64,000 nucleotides of DNA from Hyphomonas sediminis (GTDB lineage Bacteria > Pseudomonadota > Alphaproteobacteria > Caulobacterales > Hyphomonadaceae). Under the pieces are notes generated by a model that worked only from the letters and a program-made list of their open reading frames with translations, did not search any database and was not told the DNA's origin. Both the position numbers and the translations under genes were made by a program. Where the stretch lies: assembly GCF_019679475.1 (NCBI RefSeq), contig NZ_JAIEZP010000001.1, positions 2,170,001 through 2,234,000 of the forward strand. Reading direction: 5' to 3'. This document shows, in pieces, positions 49,742 through 59,227 of the stretch; the first letter of the stretch is position 1; each line of letters opens with the position of its first letter.

Positions 49742-50341
49742 GTGTACAGAGTAAAGATGTCACAGTCAGAAAGGCGACTTCTGTCGGAAACTCAACTCCT
49801 GTCTGCTGCTTGCCAGGTGGCCCTTAAGGAAGGCCTGCAACGGCTGACATGCGAAGAGGTGGGACGCCTTGCCGGGTACAGCAGGGCGCAGGCTTACCAG
49901 CGATTTGGCTCGAGAGAAGGGCTGCTGGTCGCGGCTGTTCGTCATCTGCGGCTCCATCGCCGGAATTTCTGGGAGGCGCGGACTACCGACAATCCGACCG
50001 GGCTCGACGCGTTGATCGAACATGTCTCTGTTCATCTTGAAGGCATATCTCTGAATCTTGAGATGGCGGCTTTCTTCCAGGTTGTGCTCCACCACCCGCA
50101 GGATCTCCAGGCGCTGCGCACCGAGGTGGCGATAGCAAGATCCGAACTCCTGGATGAGTTGAAGGCTTTGATCGCGTCAGGCCTTTGCGACGGTTCCATC
50201 GATGCGCAACGCAACAGTGAGGAGGACTCTGTCCTGCTCCTCGGTCTCATGCTTGGAATTGCAACGGAGTTTCTCGTTGCTCGCCGGGATGACGAGTTGA
50301 GATGCCTCAGGACTCGCGGTGAGGAGATGATCCGGCACTGA
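49742..50341 (+). CDS. TetR-family regulator
   Basis: A 199-residue TetR protein. The DNA-binding domain (about 12-60) shows L-T-C-E-E-V-G-R-L-A-G-Y-S-R-A-Q-A-Y-Q-R-F-G-S-R-E-G-L-L. The ligand domain is not assignable. GTG start with GGAG 7 bases before it; an ATG 15 bases inside is the alternative. It likely governs the diiron oxygenase and the convergent acyl-CoA dehydrogenase, suggesting an acyl-CoA or fatty acid ligand by analogy with similar regulators. Confidence 0.8.
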   Translation: MYRVKMSQSERRLLSETQLLSAACQVALKEGLQRLTCEEVGRLAGYSRAQAYQRFGSREGLLVAAVRHLRLHRRNFWEARTTDNPTGLDALIEHVSVHLEGISLNLEMAAFFQVVLHHPQDLQALRTEVAIARSELLDELKALIASGLCDGSIDAQRNSEEDSVLLLGLMLGIATEFLVARRDDELRCLRTRGEEMIRH

Positions 50342-50381
50342 TGTTTCGGCTATTTCTCCAATGCATGCAGGGCAACTTACT

Positions 50382-51512
50382 CTAAACCAGAGAGCGATAC
50401 AGGATATTGCGATGAATTTCGCTGGTGCCCGAGTAGATGCTGGCGGCGCGAGTGGCGAAGTATTTGGCGAGCGCAAAGTCCCCATCGGGGTCACCGTCAA
50501 GTCCGACTTCTGTGATGGCCTGATGAAGCTCGGTGGCAATGAGTTTCAGCATTGAACTTGCCGCGCCAGCGTTGATGGGGATGTCGCTCGAACCAATCCT
50601 GTTCTCCAGCATTTCAAATGCATCAATACGCATGGAGTAGTCTGACAACCGCAACAGCAAGGCAGGATCAGGATCCGGTACCGACCTGACCGATCGGAGG
50701 GCAGCGCGCAGCGCCCGGCGTATCAGGCCAGTGGTTGTATTGTTGGATCTGGCTATAGCCATAAGACGCTTCGCGGTGCTCCAGCCATCCCCTATGTCAC
50801 CGATGCGGTCGTTTACAGGGGTTCTGACCTGATCGAAAAAGACCTCATTCGTCTCCGCTTCGCCATCGATAAATCGGATCGGTCTTATGCTGATGCCCGG
50901 CCGGTCGAGCTCTACGAGAAGGAATACCAAGCCGGCGCCTCCAAGGCTTTCCTGGTCGCTTCTGGCGAGGAGAAACATGTGAGTTGCGTAGCTGGCAAAG
51001 CTTGTCCAGATCTTGCTGCCGCTCAGAACGAAGTAATCGCCGTCAAGGTTCGCCCGCAGCGTAAGCGCGCACAAATCAGAACCGGCTTGCGGTTCGGAAA
51101 AGCCCTGGCACCATTCATGATCTCCGCTGAGGATTTTAGGCAGGTAGCGAGCTTGTTGTTCCGGTGTACCTTCTGAAATGATCAGCGGTCCGATCGTACG
51201 GACTCCAGATGATTGAACAATCGGTGCGTCGCGTTCTGCGCAGGCATTTTCAAAGTACAGCCTCTGTGCGTCGTTCCATCCAGCGCCGCCAAATGCCGTT
51301 GGCCAAAGTGGGGCAGCCCAACCGCGGTGATACAGCTTCTCAGCCCATTCCTTACAAGCGTCGCGGGCTGATTTAAGGCCCGTCGTTGCGCGGCCTGCCA
51401 TGCGCATTTCCGGTGTTAGCTCACGGTCGAGAAAATCGATCACTTCAGCGCGGAAGTGCGCTGTTACCGCGTCGGAACCTGACCCGTCATTGCCTCTCAA
51501 ATACATAGCCAT
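50382..51512 (-). CDS. Acyl-CoA dehydrogenase family protein
   Basis: A 376-residue flavoprotein. The segments C-Q-G-F-S-E-P-Q-A-G-S-D-L and S-G-S-K-I-W-T-S-F-A in the middle domain and Y-S-G-T-S-E-I-H-R-N-I at the C-terminus are standard. The catalytic glutamate is not obvious from sequence, and the chain may act on CoA esters of steroids or branched acids. It ends 40 bases from the convergent tetR stop and is the last gene before the island's right edge. Confidence 0.85.
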   Translation of the reverse strand: MAMYLRGNDGSGSDAVTAHFRAEVIDFLDRELTPEMRMAGRATTGLKSARDACKEWAEKLYHRGWAAPLWPTAFGGAGWNDAQRLYFENACAERDAPIVQSSGVRTIGPLIISEGTPEQQARYLPKILSGDHEWCQGFSEPQAGSDLCALTLRANLDGDYFVLSGSKIWTSFASYATHMFLLARSDQESLGGAGLVFLLVELDRPGISIRPIRFIDGEAETNEVFFDQVRTPVNDRIGDIGDGWSTAKRLMAIARSNNTTTGLIRRALRAALRSVRSVPDPDPALLLRLSDYSMRIDAFEMLENRIGSSDIPINAGAASSMLKLIATELHQAITEVGLDGDPDGDFALAKYFATRAASIYSGTSEIHRNILYRSLV

Positions 51513-51941
51513 GTCTGGTCAATCAGTACTGATGGCGCTCGGTGACTGAGCATTCGCAGGGAGCGTACTTGAAAGCGATAAACGAACACTCCGTAGTATT
51601 ACGCAGTGGAGTGCGCCAGTGCGGGCTGGACCAAAGATGCGGCATCGAATTCAGAGGTTCGAAAATGGGATACAGAATGGATACAAAGTGAGATACATTT
51701 CAAAAGAAAACGCAGAACAACCGGTTGTTTATATTGAAAAATGCGGGATTGTTAGACGCGCGTCACTCACGCCATTTTTTAGTCAATACACGGCAATGTA
51801 TCGGGCATTGCCTTTCTGTCAGATTCCCTGACCGATCTTGCTTCCTGATTTTTCCATTGCTGCTCGTAGGCGGGTCTTTCCAAGGGCGCAATGCGCACGC
51901 CTTTTCCGCGATGGCGCGGCGCCGAAACCTGCACGGCACTT
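51513..51941. other. Island right-end region, no gene
   Basis: 429 bases. Visible parts: an inverted repeat CACTCC/GGAGTG (51587-51613), probably at the acyl-CoA dehydrogenase promoter; AT-rich DNA with three GATACA words at 51669, 51680 and 51692; and the tRNA-Asp-like repeat at 51761. A 70-codon frame from 51619 has no family resemblance. The stretch is markedly richer in A+T than its surroundings by eye. Confidence 0.5.
51761..51775 (+). repeat. Attachment-site-like copy of the tRNA-Asp 3' end
   Basis: CGTCACTCACGCCAT repeats tRNA-Asp positions 13351-13365 (CGTCACTCGCGCCAT) with one change, in the same orientation. The copy has no upstream tRNA body, so it is the type of remnant left at the far end of an element integrated into a tRNA gene. 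Confidence 0.55.
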
Positions 51942-52709
51942 TTAGCCTTTTCTGAGGATAAAGCGTCCTGTCAGTGGATCAAACGCCACCTCGGTGCTTT
52001 CAAAGGAAGTCGCGATCTGGCGGCGAAGGGCTGCGTCTGAAGGCTGCGCGTGACTGAGGGTGTTCTGGTCGACGACCCACAGCTGGTCCGCCATTTCCAG
52101 ACTGAGTTCGAGGTCGTGGCTCGATATCAGGATGAGGGTTCCCGTTTCACGGGCGTGCCGCCGCAGGAGGGACATGATTTCGACCCGGCCGGGAAGGTCG
52201 AGGAAGGCGGTGATCTCGTCGAGGATCATGAGACGGGGCGACTGGGCGAGCGCGCGGGCAATCATCACGCGCTGGCGCTCGCCATCAGACAGGGCGTCGA
52301 AGAGTTTTGGCGCAAATGTTTCCGCGCCGGCTTTCCGGAAGGCTTCGCCGACTGCTTCGAGGTCTTCGTTGCCGAGGCGTCCCTGCCAGTCCGTGAAGGG
52401 CTGTCGGCCGATCTCAACCACATCGCGGGCATAGAGCCCGGGGCTCGAGATTCGTTCGGTCGTAACGACCGCGATGCGCTTTGATCTTTCACGCGCGCCA
52501 AGCCTGGCGATGTCAACGCCTTCCAACAAGGCGCCGCCGGACAGGGCGGGTTGTAACCCGGCAAGCGTCCGCATCAGAGTGGACTTGCCCGCGCCGTTGC
52601 GGCCGATCACGCATACAAAACTTCCCTCAGGGAGTTCCAGGTCCGGCGCAGTCACCACCGGTGCCGGCAGACCAGGATATCCGCAGGTGAGATTTTGAAG
52701 GCGAAGCAT
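51942..52709 (-). CDS. ABC transporter ATPase, iron-siderophore/heme/B12 type
   Basis: A 255-residue FecE/FhuC-like ATPase: Walker A GRNGAGKST near 37-45, signature LSDGERQR (D in place of the first G, usual here), Walker B LMILDEITAFLD with T-A in place of P-T. It energises the adjacent permease; start ATG shares one base with the permease stop. Substrate unresolved. Confidence 0.87.
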   Translation of the reverse strand: MLRLQNLTCGYPGLPAPVVTAPDLELPEGSFVCVIGRNGAGKSTLMRTLAGLQPALSGGALLEGVDIARLGARERSKRIAVVTTERISSPGLYARDVVEIGRQPFTDWQGRLGNEDLEAVGEAFRKAGAETFAPKLFDALSDGERQRVMIARALAQSPRLMILDEITAFLDLPGRVEIMSLLRRHARETGTLILISSHDLELSLEMADQLWVVDQNTLSHAQPSDAALRRQIATSFESTEVAFDPLTGRFILRKG

Positions 52710-53770
52710 CAGTTTTTATCCCTCATGGCAGGAGAGAAGAGCAGCAGCAGGATCACCACCGGCGCGCCGATAATGGCCAGAATGGCGTTGAGGTGCAGGA
52801 AGTGCTGCTCCCAGGGCAGGTGGACGACGGCATCTGCCGAAATGGCGAGCAGGGCGCCGCTCAGCGCGGCCAGCGGCAGGAGAGGCAGGATACGAGAGGT
52901 GCGGGCGATGGCGCGGGCAAAGTGGGGAACGATCAGTCCAATGAAGGTTACCGGGCCGCAGAAGGCGGTCACGGGCGCGACCAGGATCACAACAGCAGAC
53001 AGTGTGAGCCAGCGAAGACGGCTGACATCCGTGCCAAGGCTCCTGGCGTATGTTTCACCCAGTAGCAGTGAGCTAAGTGGTTTGGCCGCGAGGATGGCCA
53101 GCGCGCTGCCAGCGAGGACAGGAACAGCGAGCCAGATGAGGTCGCCGGATGTTGTGGAGGCAAAGGTGCCATCATTCCAGCCGGAATAAACGCGCCCACC
53201 GATCCTGTTGGCAAAGTGGATAACGACACTCACTAATCCTTGAACGGTAAAGCCCAGCATGAGGCCAATCACGAGCAAGGTGATGGTTCCGACCCGGGTG
53301 GCGAGGGCGGTCATCAGGGCCGCAAACGCCGCTACGCCGAGGAGGGCGCCAAGCGTCAGACCAATGCCCTGGAATGCTGTAAGGAAGCTGATCGCTGCCG
53401 GGCCGGTAAAGGCAGTTGCTGTAACAATCAGCGCAACGCCCATCTGACCGCCGGCCGTAAGGCCAAGGGACCAGGCATCGGCCATCGGATTGCGGAACAG
53501 GGCCTGCATCAGGACACCCGATACGCCGAGCGCGGCGCCGGCAATCATTCCGGTTGCAATGCGCGGAAGACGAATCTCCCGGATGATCTGGGCGCCAACA
53601 GGGTCAGCGCCGGGGGCCAGGAGCGCGGTAACGAGGCGGTCGATGCTGAAGGCAACCTGGCCAGTCGTCAGTGTAAAGATACTGACCGCCGCGAGCGACA
53701 ATATGAGCGCGGGAACGGCAAGTTTCACCTGACCTCCTCTGAGCAGCTTCGTGGTTGCTGTGTCGCTCAT
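52709..53770 (-). CDS. FecCD-type ABC permease
   Basis: A 353-residue permease with about ten helices. The motifs R-L-P-R-I-A-T-G-M-I-A-G-A-A-L-G-V-S-G-V-L-M-Q-A-L-F-R-N-P-M-A-D and G-P-V-T-F-I-G-L-I-V-P-H are those of the BtuC/FecCD/HmuU family. It forms the inner-membrane channel for a metal chelate or cobamide. Starts inside the binding-protein gene end (ATGA overlap). Confidence 0.88.
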   Translation of the reverse strand: MSDTATTKLLRGGQVKLAVPALILSLAAVSIFTLTTGQVAFSIDRLVTALLAPGADPVGAQIIREIRLPRIATGMIAGAALGVSGVLMQALFRNPMADAWSLGLTAGGQMGVALIVTATAFTGPAAISFLTAFQGIGLTLGALLGVAAFAALMTALATRVGTITLLVIGLMLGFTVQGLVSVVIHFANRIGGRVYSGWNDGTFASTTSGDLIWLAVPVLAGSALAILAAKPLSSLLLGETYARSLGTDVSRLRWLTLSAVVILVAPVTAFCGPVTFIGLIVPHFARAIARTSRILPLLPLAALSGALLAISADAVVHLPWEQHFLHLNAILAIIGAPVVILLLLFSPAMRDKN

Positions 53771-54957
53771 GGTTGCGGTGTTTCCGTGTCAGGCTGGATG
53801 TAGACATACGGCGCATCGCGCAGTTCGGGATGAAGCATCCGCGTCAGGTCAGCGAGAAGGAGATCGGGCCGAATGACGCCAGTTTCGTAAATGTCGAAAG
53901 CGTCGGCTTCCGCCTTGTAGAGGCCATCTGAGGCAAACGCACAGCCCTCCCGCCAGGCCTTGAAGTTAGAGAGAACAGATTTGTCCGTGAAAGCCACGGA
54001 ATGGGAATCGCGCAGGACCCAGCAGTCAGCTTCCCGCGCCCTATCCAGGAGTGTTTCTGTCCCCATCCTCTGGGTGGCGTCGAGCCTTGGATTATCGGGC
54101 TCGCGCATCAGGTTTTCTGCATTGGCATCCTCGAGAAGGGCGTTCTCGAGATTGCGAACGGTCACCATCCATCGCCCGGATCCCGCAAACCAGGCGCTGA
54201 GCACGCGCTTCTTCGGCTGCGTCGCGGCGCGTGCCTTGAGCGCGGCAACATTCTCTTCCACCATCTGAACGAACTGGCTGCCTTCCGCTTCCTTGCCGGT
54301 CATGAGGCCGAGCAGGCCGACATAGTCGACCGGGCCCATATAGTGGGGTTCAGATTCGAAGAAGACCGGCACAACCGGAACGCCCAGTGATTTGATGCGC
54401 TCATAGTGTTCTGCGTGTCCAAGATCCCCTAGCACCATGAAAAACACGTCCGGTGAAGCACCAATGAGCGGATCAATAAGAGGTGGGGCGTGCCATCCGT
54501 ATCCGACCTGGGCCAGATCACCAGCGCGCGCGCGGGCCCGTATGGTGTCATTGTAGCTTTTGACCCCGCCGACCGCGACGATGCGGTCTTCTGCGCCGAG
54601 CTCCGTGAGCATGGCTTCGAGCGTTGCGTAATTGACCGCGATCCGCTCCACAGGCGTACGGATCAGCATGGCTCCGGCAAGGTCGCCCTCCAGTGCGGGT
54701 GGATCCATGCTTTTCGGGGCCAGCACGACACGGGCGGCCTGTTCCTGACCTTTCGCCTCGGTGCCCCAGCGTATCACCGGGGCTTTGAGGTCCACGATGC
54801 GGTATCCATCCCGCTCATAGACCTTGAAGGTCTGCGTGTGTCTGAAGGCGAGCTCCCGGGCCCCGGACGGCGGACCTTCCGGGGCCGCTGCTGGATTTGA
54901 CGGGCCGCTGCACCCGGCAAGCAAGATTGCAGCGCTGATCAGTATCCGTCTCATCAT
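53767..54957 (-). CDS. Periplasmic binding lipoprotein of the metal ABC importer
   Basis: A 396-residue lipoprotein: signal ending in L-L-A-G-C with acylated Cys 15. The rest resembles FecB/BtuF-type binding proteins, with the two lobes joined by a long helix (E-D-R-I-V-A-V-G-G and S-P-D-V-F-F-M-V patterns). First two codons are both ATG. It begins at the last base of the TonB receptor stop, so the pair are co-translated. Substrate cannot be read; iron chelate is the default. Confidence 0.8.
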   Translation of the reverse strand: MMRRILISAAILLAGCSGPSNPAAAPEGPPSGARELAFRHTQTFKVYERDGYRIVDLKAPVIRWGTEAKGQEQAARVVLAPKSMDPPALEGDLAGAMLIRTPVERIAVNYATLEAMLTELGAEDRIVAVGGVKSYNDTIRARARAGDLAQVGYGWHAPPLIDPLIGASPDVFFMVLGDLGHAEHYERIKSLGVPVVPVFFESEPHYMGPVDYVGLLGLMTGKEAEGSQFVQMVEENVAALKARAATQPKKRVLSAWFAGSGRWMVTVRNLENALLEDANAENLMREPDNPRLDATQRMGTETLLDRAREADCWVLRDSHSVAFTDKSVLSNFKAWREGCAFASDGLYKAEADAFDIYETGVIRPDLLLADLTRMLHPELRDAPYVYIQPDTETPQP

Positions 54958-57149
54958 CAGAAGGCCCCGGACAGGGAGATCCGGAACTGCCGAGGCGGAC
55001 CGGGCATGGCGTACATCGGAGCGCCGCTGTTGCCGAAATAGGAATAGTAGGAGGTGTCAAACGCATTGGTCACTGCGGCCTCCACGGCCCATCCACCAAA
55101 GACGTCGGGGGCAAGGCGGGCGCTGAACGAGGCCAGATCATATCTACCATCCTTGTGCGCATTATCGACGGTGTAGAAATAGTCGTCATAGGCTTCGTAA
55201 GCCGCTCGCACGTCGAGCCAGCTGGTGACTTGGTGATCGAGCTGAAGGTAAAGAATGTTTTGCGGCACACCGACAGGCGTGTTGCCTGAATAGTCTGCCC
55301 CGGACACGGAATAGTCGTCCCATTCCGGAGCGAGGTAGGTATAAGCGGCGCGCACGGTGGTGAACTCGGAGGGGCGTGTTGTCAGCGAAAGTTCGACGCC
55401 CTGGCTCTTGTAGACATCGCCAAAGGTAATGAGATTTGAGGGCAGGGTGAAATCATTGGCTGCGTCCGGATTGTTGACGATCTGGCGGCGGTTGGTCTGC
55501 TCGCTGTAGAAAAGTGCGCCTTCGACTATTAACGTATTGTCCAGGAAGCGCCCCTTGGCGCCGATCTCGTAGCTGTCGATCTCGGTCGGCTTCGATTCCG
55601 GTCGGGCATACTTGACAGGATCCCACTCAAACGTCGCGCCGAAGTTGGAGTTGAATCCTCGTCCGTAGGCAGCATAAATCTGACCCCAATTCGTACGCCA
55701 GGACAGGCTGGCCTTGGGGGAGAAAGCCTCGGCTGAGGCGCTGATGTCGCCGCCTGTTGTCACGCCGGTGACAGGGAAGAAGGTGGCGTCCCGGCCGAAG
55801 TCGTCATAGCGCAGTCCGACGGTCAGGGTCAGTCGATCTGAGAGGCTGATCTCGTCCTGGATGAATGCGCCATAAAATGAGTTGTCGAACTATGTATGGG
55901 TTCGGGTCTCGTCGGTCACAAAGCAGGGGTGATTTGCGTTCAGGACATCGCCGCTCTGATAATCGACTTCGACGAGATAGTAGGTGAATCCGCAGGCGAA
56001 CGTGAACCCGTTCTGACCGGTCCAGCCGATAAACTCCGTGATGTCGGACTGTTCGGCGCTGAAGCCGGCGAGAATGTTGTGGCGCCCGCTTTCCCACCGC
56101 GCAGTGGCCTCACCAAACCACACTTTCTGGGTGGTCGCGCCTCGGAACCCGTTATAGCCGACAATGCCGGCGTCCAGATTGACGCCCCACGGATCAAAAA
56201 AATTGAGAAAGACGTCGCGCTTCATGTCGCGGTAGGAGCCGGTGAAGGCGAGAGAGAGCGCGTCAGAGACGGCATGTTCGAGCTTGAGCGCGGTCAGCCA
56301 GTTCTGAGACCGATTGTTCGGGCGGCCATAGCCGATGAAACTTTCATCGCCGCCGTCAAAGGCAAGAATTTCGCCGTCCGCGCCGAGGGGGCGACCGTTT
56401 GGCATGTCGGAATCGCGGTCATTATAGTTGGCATAGGCAGAAAGGGTTGTGTCCGAACCGAGGTCAACATTCGCTTTGGTGAACAGATTCCAGAGTGTCC
56501 GGCCACCCTGCTCGCGCCAGCCACCATAATCTTCATACGTGCCAGCCAGCATCACGCCCCCGGTCGCCCCGAAGGCGCGTTCCAGGGACAGATCGCCGCG
56601 ATAGTAATCATCACTGCCTGCGGTCAGGCGCGTGCGAACGGCGTCGCCGTCAGGATTGCGCGTGATGTAGTTCGTCGCCCCGTAGAGGGCACCGCGGCCG
56701 TAGAGCGCAGACACAGGACCTTTGACGATTTCGACCTGGTCGATCGCTTCGTAGGGGATGAGATTGGTCTGCGTTTCCTCATAGAGGCCAATGATCGGAA
56801 TACCGTCGACGAGGCTGAGCGACCCTTCGGTTCCTGTCGATCCGCGGAAAGAGACGAAGGGAAACTCATCACCATCGCCTTCGCCGCGCCGGAAGAACAC
56901 GCCCGTCACACCCCGGAACTCATCGGTGCCGTAGGTGAATCCATTACGCAGAAGATCTTCCGTATCCTGAACGGCGATCGATGCGGGGACGTCGATGAGT
57001 TGCTGTTCCCCGCGGGTTGCCGTGACGACGATTGTTTCTTCAATGCGGACGTCCTCAGAGCGGTCTTCTTGGGCGTTCGCCACCAGCCAGGGCAACGTCA
57101 GGATGGAGGTGGTAAGAAGAACAGCTCTGGTTTTGTGGTGAGAGGACAT
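54957..57149 (-). pseudogene. TonB-dependent receptor interrupted by one in-frame TAG
   Basis: One reading frame of 731 codons from the ATG at 57149 (signal peptide MSSHHKTRAVLLTTSILTL...ANAQ) to the TGA at 54957. It holds a plug domain (E-E-T-I-V-V-T-A-T-R-G, then V-K-G-P-V-S-A-L-Y-G-R-G) and a barrel ending in F-R-I-S-L-S-G-A-F. At 55892-55890 a TAG breaks it after T-H-T; translation on the other side resumes as F-D-N-S-F-Y-G-A-F in the same frame with no missing or extra base, and receptor-like sequence continues. The change is one substitution from a Gln or Tyr codon. It could be a true nonsense mutation, a sequencing error, or suppression by an amber tRNA. Confidence 0.8.
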
Positions 57150-57363
57150 GAGTTTCTTGCAGTCTTTCTGGAGCGTGGAATTTGAGCAGTCGGGATTGCT
57201 GCATGATCTGATTGGAGGACGAGCCGGCGCAGCCCTCATCCGAAGGGCAGGGAAAGTCTGGTTCACCAGGCCGGGAAGGGATCTTCCAGGTCACTGCGAG
57301 GGAGAAATCCGTTTGATGGGGATGGCGCCCCGGGATCTGTGAGGCAGGCATCCAGGCGAGCGG

Positions 57364-58467
57364 TCAGCGCTGTCTGATCCATCCGATGCCGATGAATACG
57401 ATCTCCTGCCGCCGGTCTCCGAAGCGCGGGTCCCATATCTGTTCGAGGTATCGGGTAAAATCCGATGAGTGCGGGCGCTGGCTTTCCGGGACTGCAGCCC
57501 ACCACCGGCCCATGCGCTCGTTGCGGACGAGGGCGCCCGCCTGGCTGAGTTCCGCCATCCAGTCAGGCCGGGTGGCGAGCCAAAAAAAGCCCTTTGCCCT
57601 GACGACGTTTGGCCAGGTGGAGTTGATGAAGGCGTGGAGCTTTGCCGGATCGAACGGGCGCCGTGCGCGATAAACGAAGCTCTCCACACCATATGTTTCG
57701 CTTTCCGGCATATGGCTGGCGAACCCGTAAAGTTCCTTCGCCCAGAGGGGATGATCGTGGGCCTTTTCAAAATCGAACCTGCCGGTGCCGAGAACTTGCC
57801 CGGTTTCAACAAGCGAGTAGTCAGTTTCGATGATCTCTGCGTCCGTGTTCAGCCCACGCAGCAACTTGTGGACGACCTCCCGATCCTGCGGCGCGATCAT
57901 GCTGGCCTTATTGAGGACGATGACGTCCGCAAACTCAATCTGGTCGACGAGCAGCTGCACCAGCGGGCGCTGATCGGCCTCTCCCAGGCTCTCTCCCCGA
58001 TCGGCCAGGAAATCCTGGCTCTCATGATCGCTGAGGATATTGGCCGCATCGACAACGGTGACCATGGTGTCGATCCGCGCAAGATCACCGAGTGAAAATC
58101 CTTCCTCGTCACGAAAGTCGAAGGTAGCGGCAACAGGGAGGGGCTCGGAAATCCCGGTGGATTCGATGAGGAGGTATTCGAAACGGCCGTCGCGGGCGAG
58201 ACGCGAAACCTCCTTGAGCAGATCATCCCGAAGCGTACAGCAAATACATCCGTTCGACATCTCGACCAGTGTTTCATCCGTGCGGGATAATTCGCCGCCT
58301 TTCTGGCGGACAAGCTCGGCGTCGATATTCACTTCGCTCATGTCATTGACGATGACCGCGACCCGCTTGCCGTCACGGTTATTGAGTATGTGATTGAGGA
58401 GGGTGGTTTTGCCCGCACCCAGGAAGCCGGAGAGAACGGTGACGGGTAGTTTTTCAGATTGTGGCAT
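57364..58467 (-). CDS. COG0523 (CobW-like) GTP-dependent metal chaperone
   Basis: A 367-residue G3E-family GTPase: Walker [10 protein letters not shown] (14-22), the metal-binding CICC at 74-77 inside G-C-I-C-C-T-L-R, and V-L-N-K-A-S as guanine motif. The C-terminal half is the CobW_C-type domain. Such proteins deliver zinc or other metals, and many are Zur-regulated; the Zur-like palindrome sits 24 bases upstream. Start is ATG 58467; a TTG at 58482 would add five residues. The TonB receptor starts 214 bases beyond its stop, so it may head the metal-uptake run. Confidence 0.85.
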   Translation of the reverse strand: MPQSEKLPVTVLSGFLGAGKTTLLNHILNNRDGKRVAVIVNDMSEVNIDAELVRQKGGELSRTDETLVEMSNGCICCTLRDDLLKEVSRLARDGRFEYLLIESTGISEPLPVAATFDFRDEEGFSLGDLARIDTMVTVVDAANILSDHESQDFLADRGESLGEADQRPLVQLLVDQIEFADVIVLNKASMIAPQDREVVHKLLRGLNTDAEIIETDYSLVETGQVLGTGRFDFEKAHDHPLWAKELYGFASHMPESETYGVESFVYRARRPFDPAKLHAFINSTWPNVVRAKGFFWLATRPDWMAELSQAGALVRNERMGRWWAAVPESQRPHSSDFTRYLEQIWDPRFGDRRQEIVFIGIGWIRQR

Positions 58468-58490
58468 CGGCGGGCTCGACAAGAATGTAA

Positions 58491-58505
58491 TGTAATACTA
58501 TTACA
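58491..58505. promoter_or_regulatory. Zur-like operator
   Basis: TGTAATA-C-TATTACA is a perfect 7-1-7 inverted repeat in the gap between the divergent COG0523 and DUF1826 genes. It differs from the common Zur core TGTTATA-N-TATAACA by one symmetric change in each arm. It is positioned to control both genes. Confidence 0.6.
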
Positions 58506-58540
58506 ATCATGCTAACAACGAAGTTTCAAGGCGCTCCCTG

Positions 58541-59164
58541 ATGCTAAATTGTGAATCCCGCTCCAAAGACGGCGTTTCGCGCGCTGAGGTCAGCGTATGT
58601 CGCAGCCTGCCTGAATTGCTCGCAGTGGGAATAAATGAGACCGCCGAACTCGCGACGCTGGAGCGGCAACCCGATCCTGATCTGTCTGCTGCGTTTCGAG
58701 GACTGGATTTCCATCAGTTCGATGATCTTCGCATCGCCGGCTCGATGGCACATATCCTGGCAGGCGCGCAGAAGTTCCTGGATGCCCTGGCATGGCCTCC
58801 CGCCGTCATCCGCGCGATCCTTTCTGATGCGGCTGGCTTCCTCGCGCCGCTCGCGGAGCTCGGGGGGAAGCTGTCGATGCGTCTTGAGTACGTCACCGAT
58901 GATGCATGCCGTAAATTTCACAAGGACAAGACCGGCTTTCGTTTGATTACGACCTATCTTGGTCCGGGAACGCAGTGGATTGACGCTGGGGCCGCCGGCG
59001 CTGCGGCGATATTCCAGATGCAGACTTTCGAAGTCGGGATGCTGCTTGGGCAGCGCCGTGGCCGTGAAGGCCGAATACTCCACCGGTCACCGCCGATTGA
59101 AGGAACAGGAGAATCCCGGCTGGTTCTGGTTGTAGATGTGGATCTGCCAGCGTATTCGGAATAG
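58541..59164 (+). CDS. DUF1826 domain protein
   Basis: A 207-residue protein of the DUF1826 family: L-P-E-L-L-A-V-G-I-N near the start, C-R-K-F-H-K-D-K-T-G-F-R-L-I-T-T-Y-L-G-P-G-T-Q-W in the centre and H-R-S-P-P-I-E-G at the end; the Cys/His residues could hold a metal. The family commonly lies beside COG0523 zinc chaperones in Zur regulons, exactly as here. No biochemical function is known. Confidence 0.8.
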   Translation: MLNCESRSKDGVSRAEVSVCRSLPELLAVGINETAELATLERQPDPDLSAAFRGLDFHQFDDLRIAGSMAHILAGAQKFLDALAWPPAVIRAILSDAAGFLAPLAELGGKLSMRLEYVTDDACRKFHKDKTGFRLITTYLGPGTQWIDAGAAGAAAIFQMQTFEVGMLLGQRRGREGRILHRSPPIEGTGESRLVLVVDVDLPAYSE

Positions 59165-59227
59165 ATGCGCAGCGTTGCAAAGATGGTTTGCGCGGAGCTG
59201 GCCTGCCGATCCGGATGAGAGGAAGAC

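Larger units (their letters stand above)
13350..51775. mobile_element. Probable tRNA-Asp genomic island carrying nitrate respiration
   Basis: The segment runs from the 3' end of tRNA-Asp to a same-orientation near-copy of that end (14 of 15 bases) 38.4 kb away. Between them nearly everything is accessory: nitrate reductase, Moco genes, NO detoxification, class II ribonucleotide reductase, efflux, regulators. The genes directly outside (AsmA on the left, metal ABC transporter on the right) are unrelated to it. No integrase or recombinase gene remains, so the element would now be fixed or was trimmed. The boundaries come from the repeat only; G+C and codon use were not calculated. Confidence 0.45.

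Noticed and set aside
54957-57266. Two separate TonB-receptor genes
   Set aside because: The two open stretches share one frame and are separated by a single TAG, with receptor-like translation through the gap, so they are one gene.
57150-57363. Cobalamin riboswitch before the TonB receptor
   Set aside because: Looked for the B12 box and AGGGAA/GGGAAGG elements; fragments resembling them occur in the wrong order and strand.
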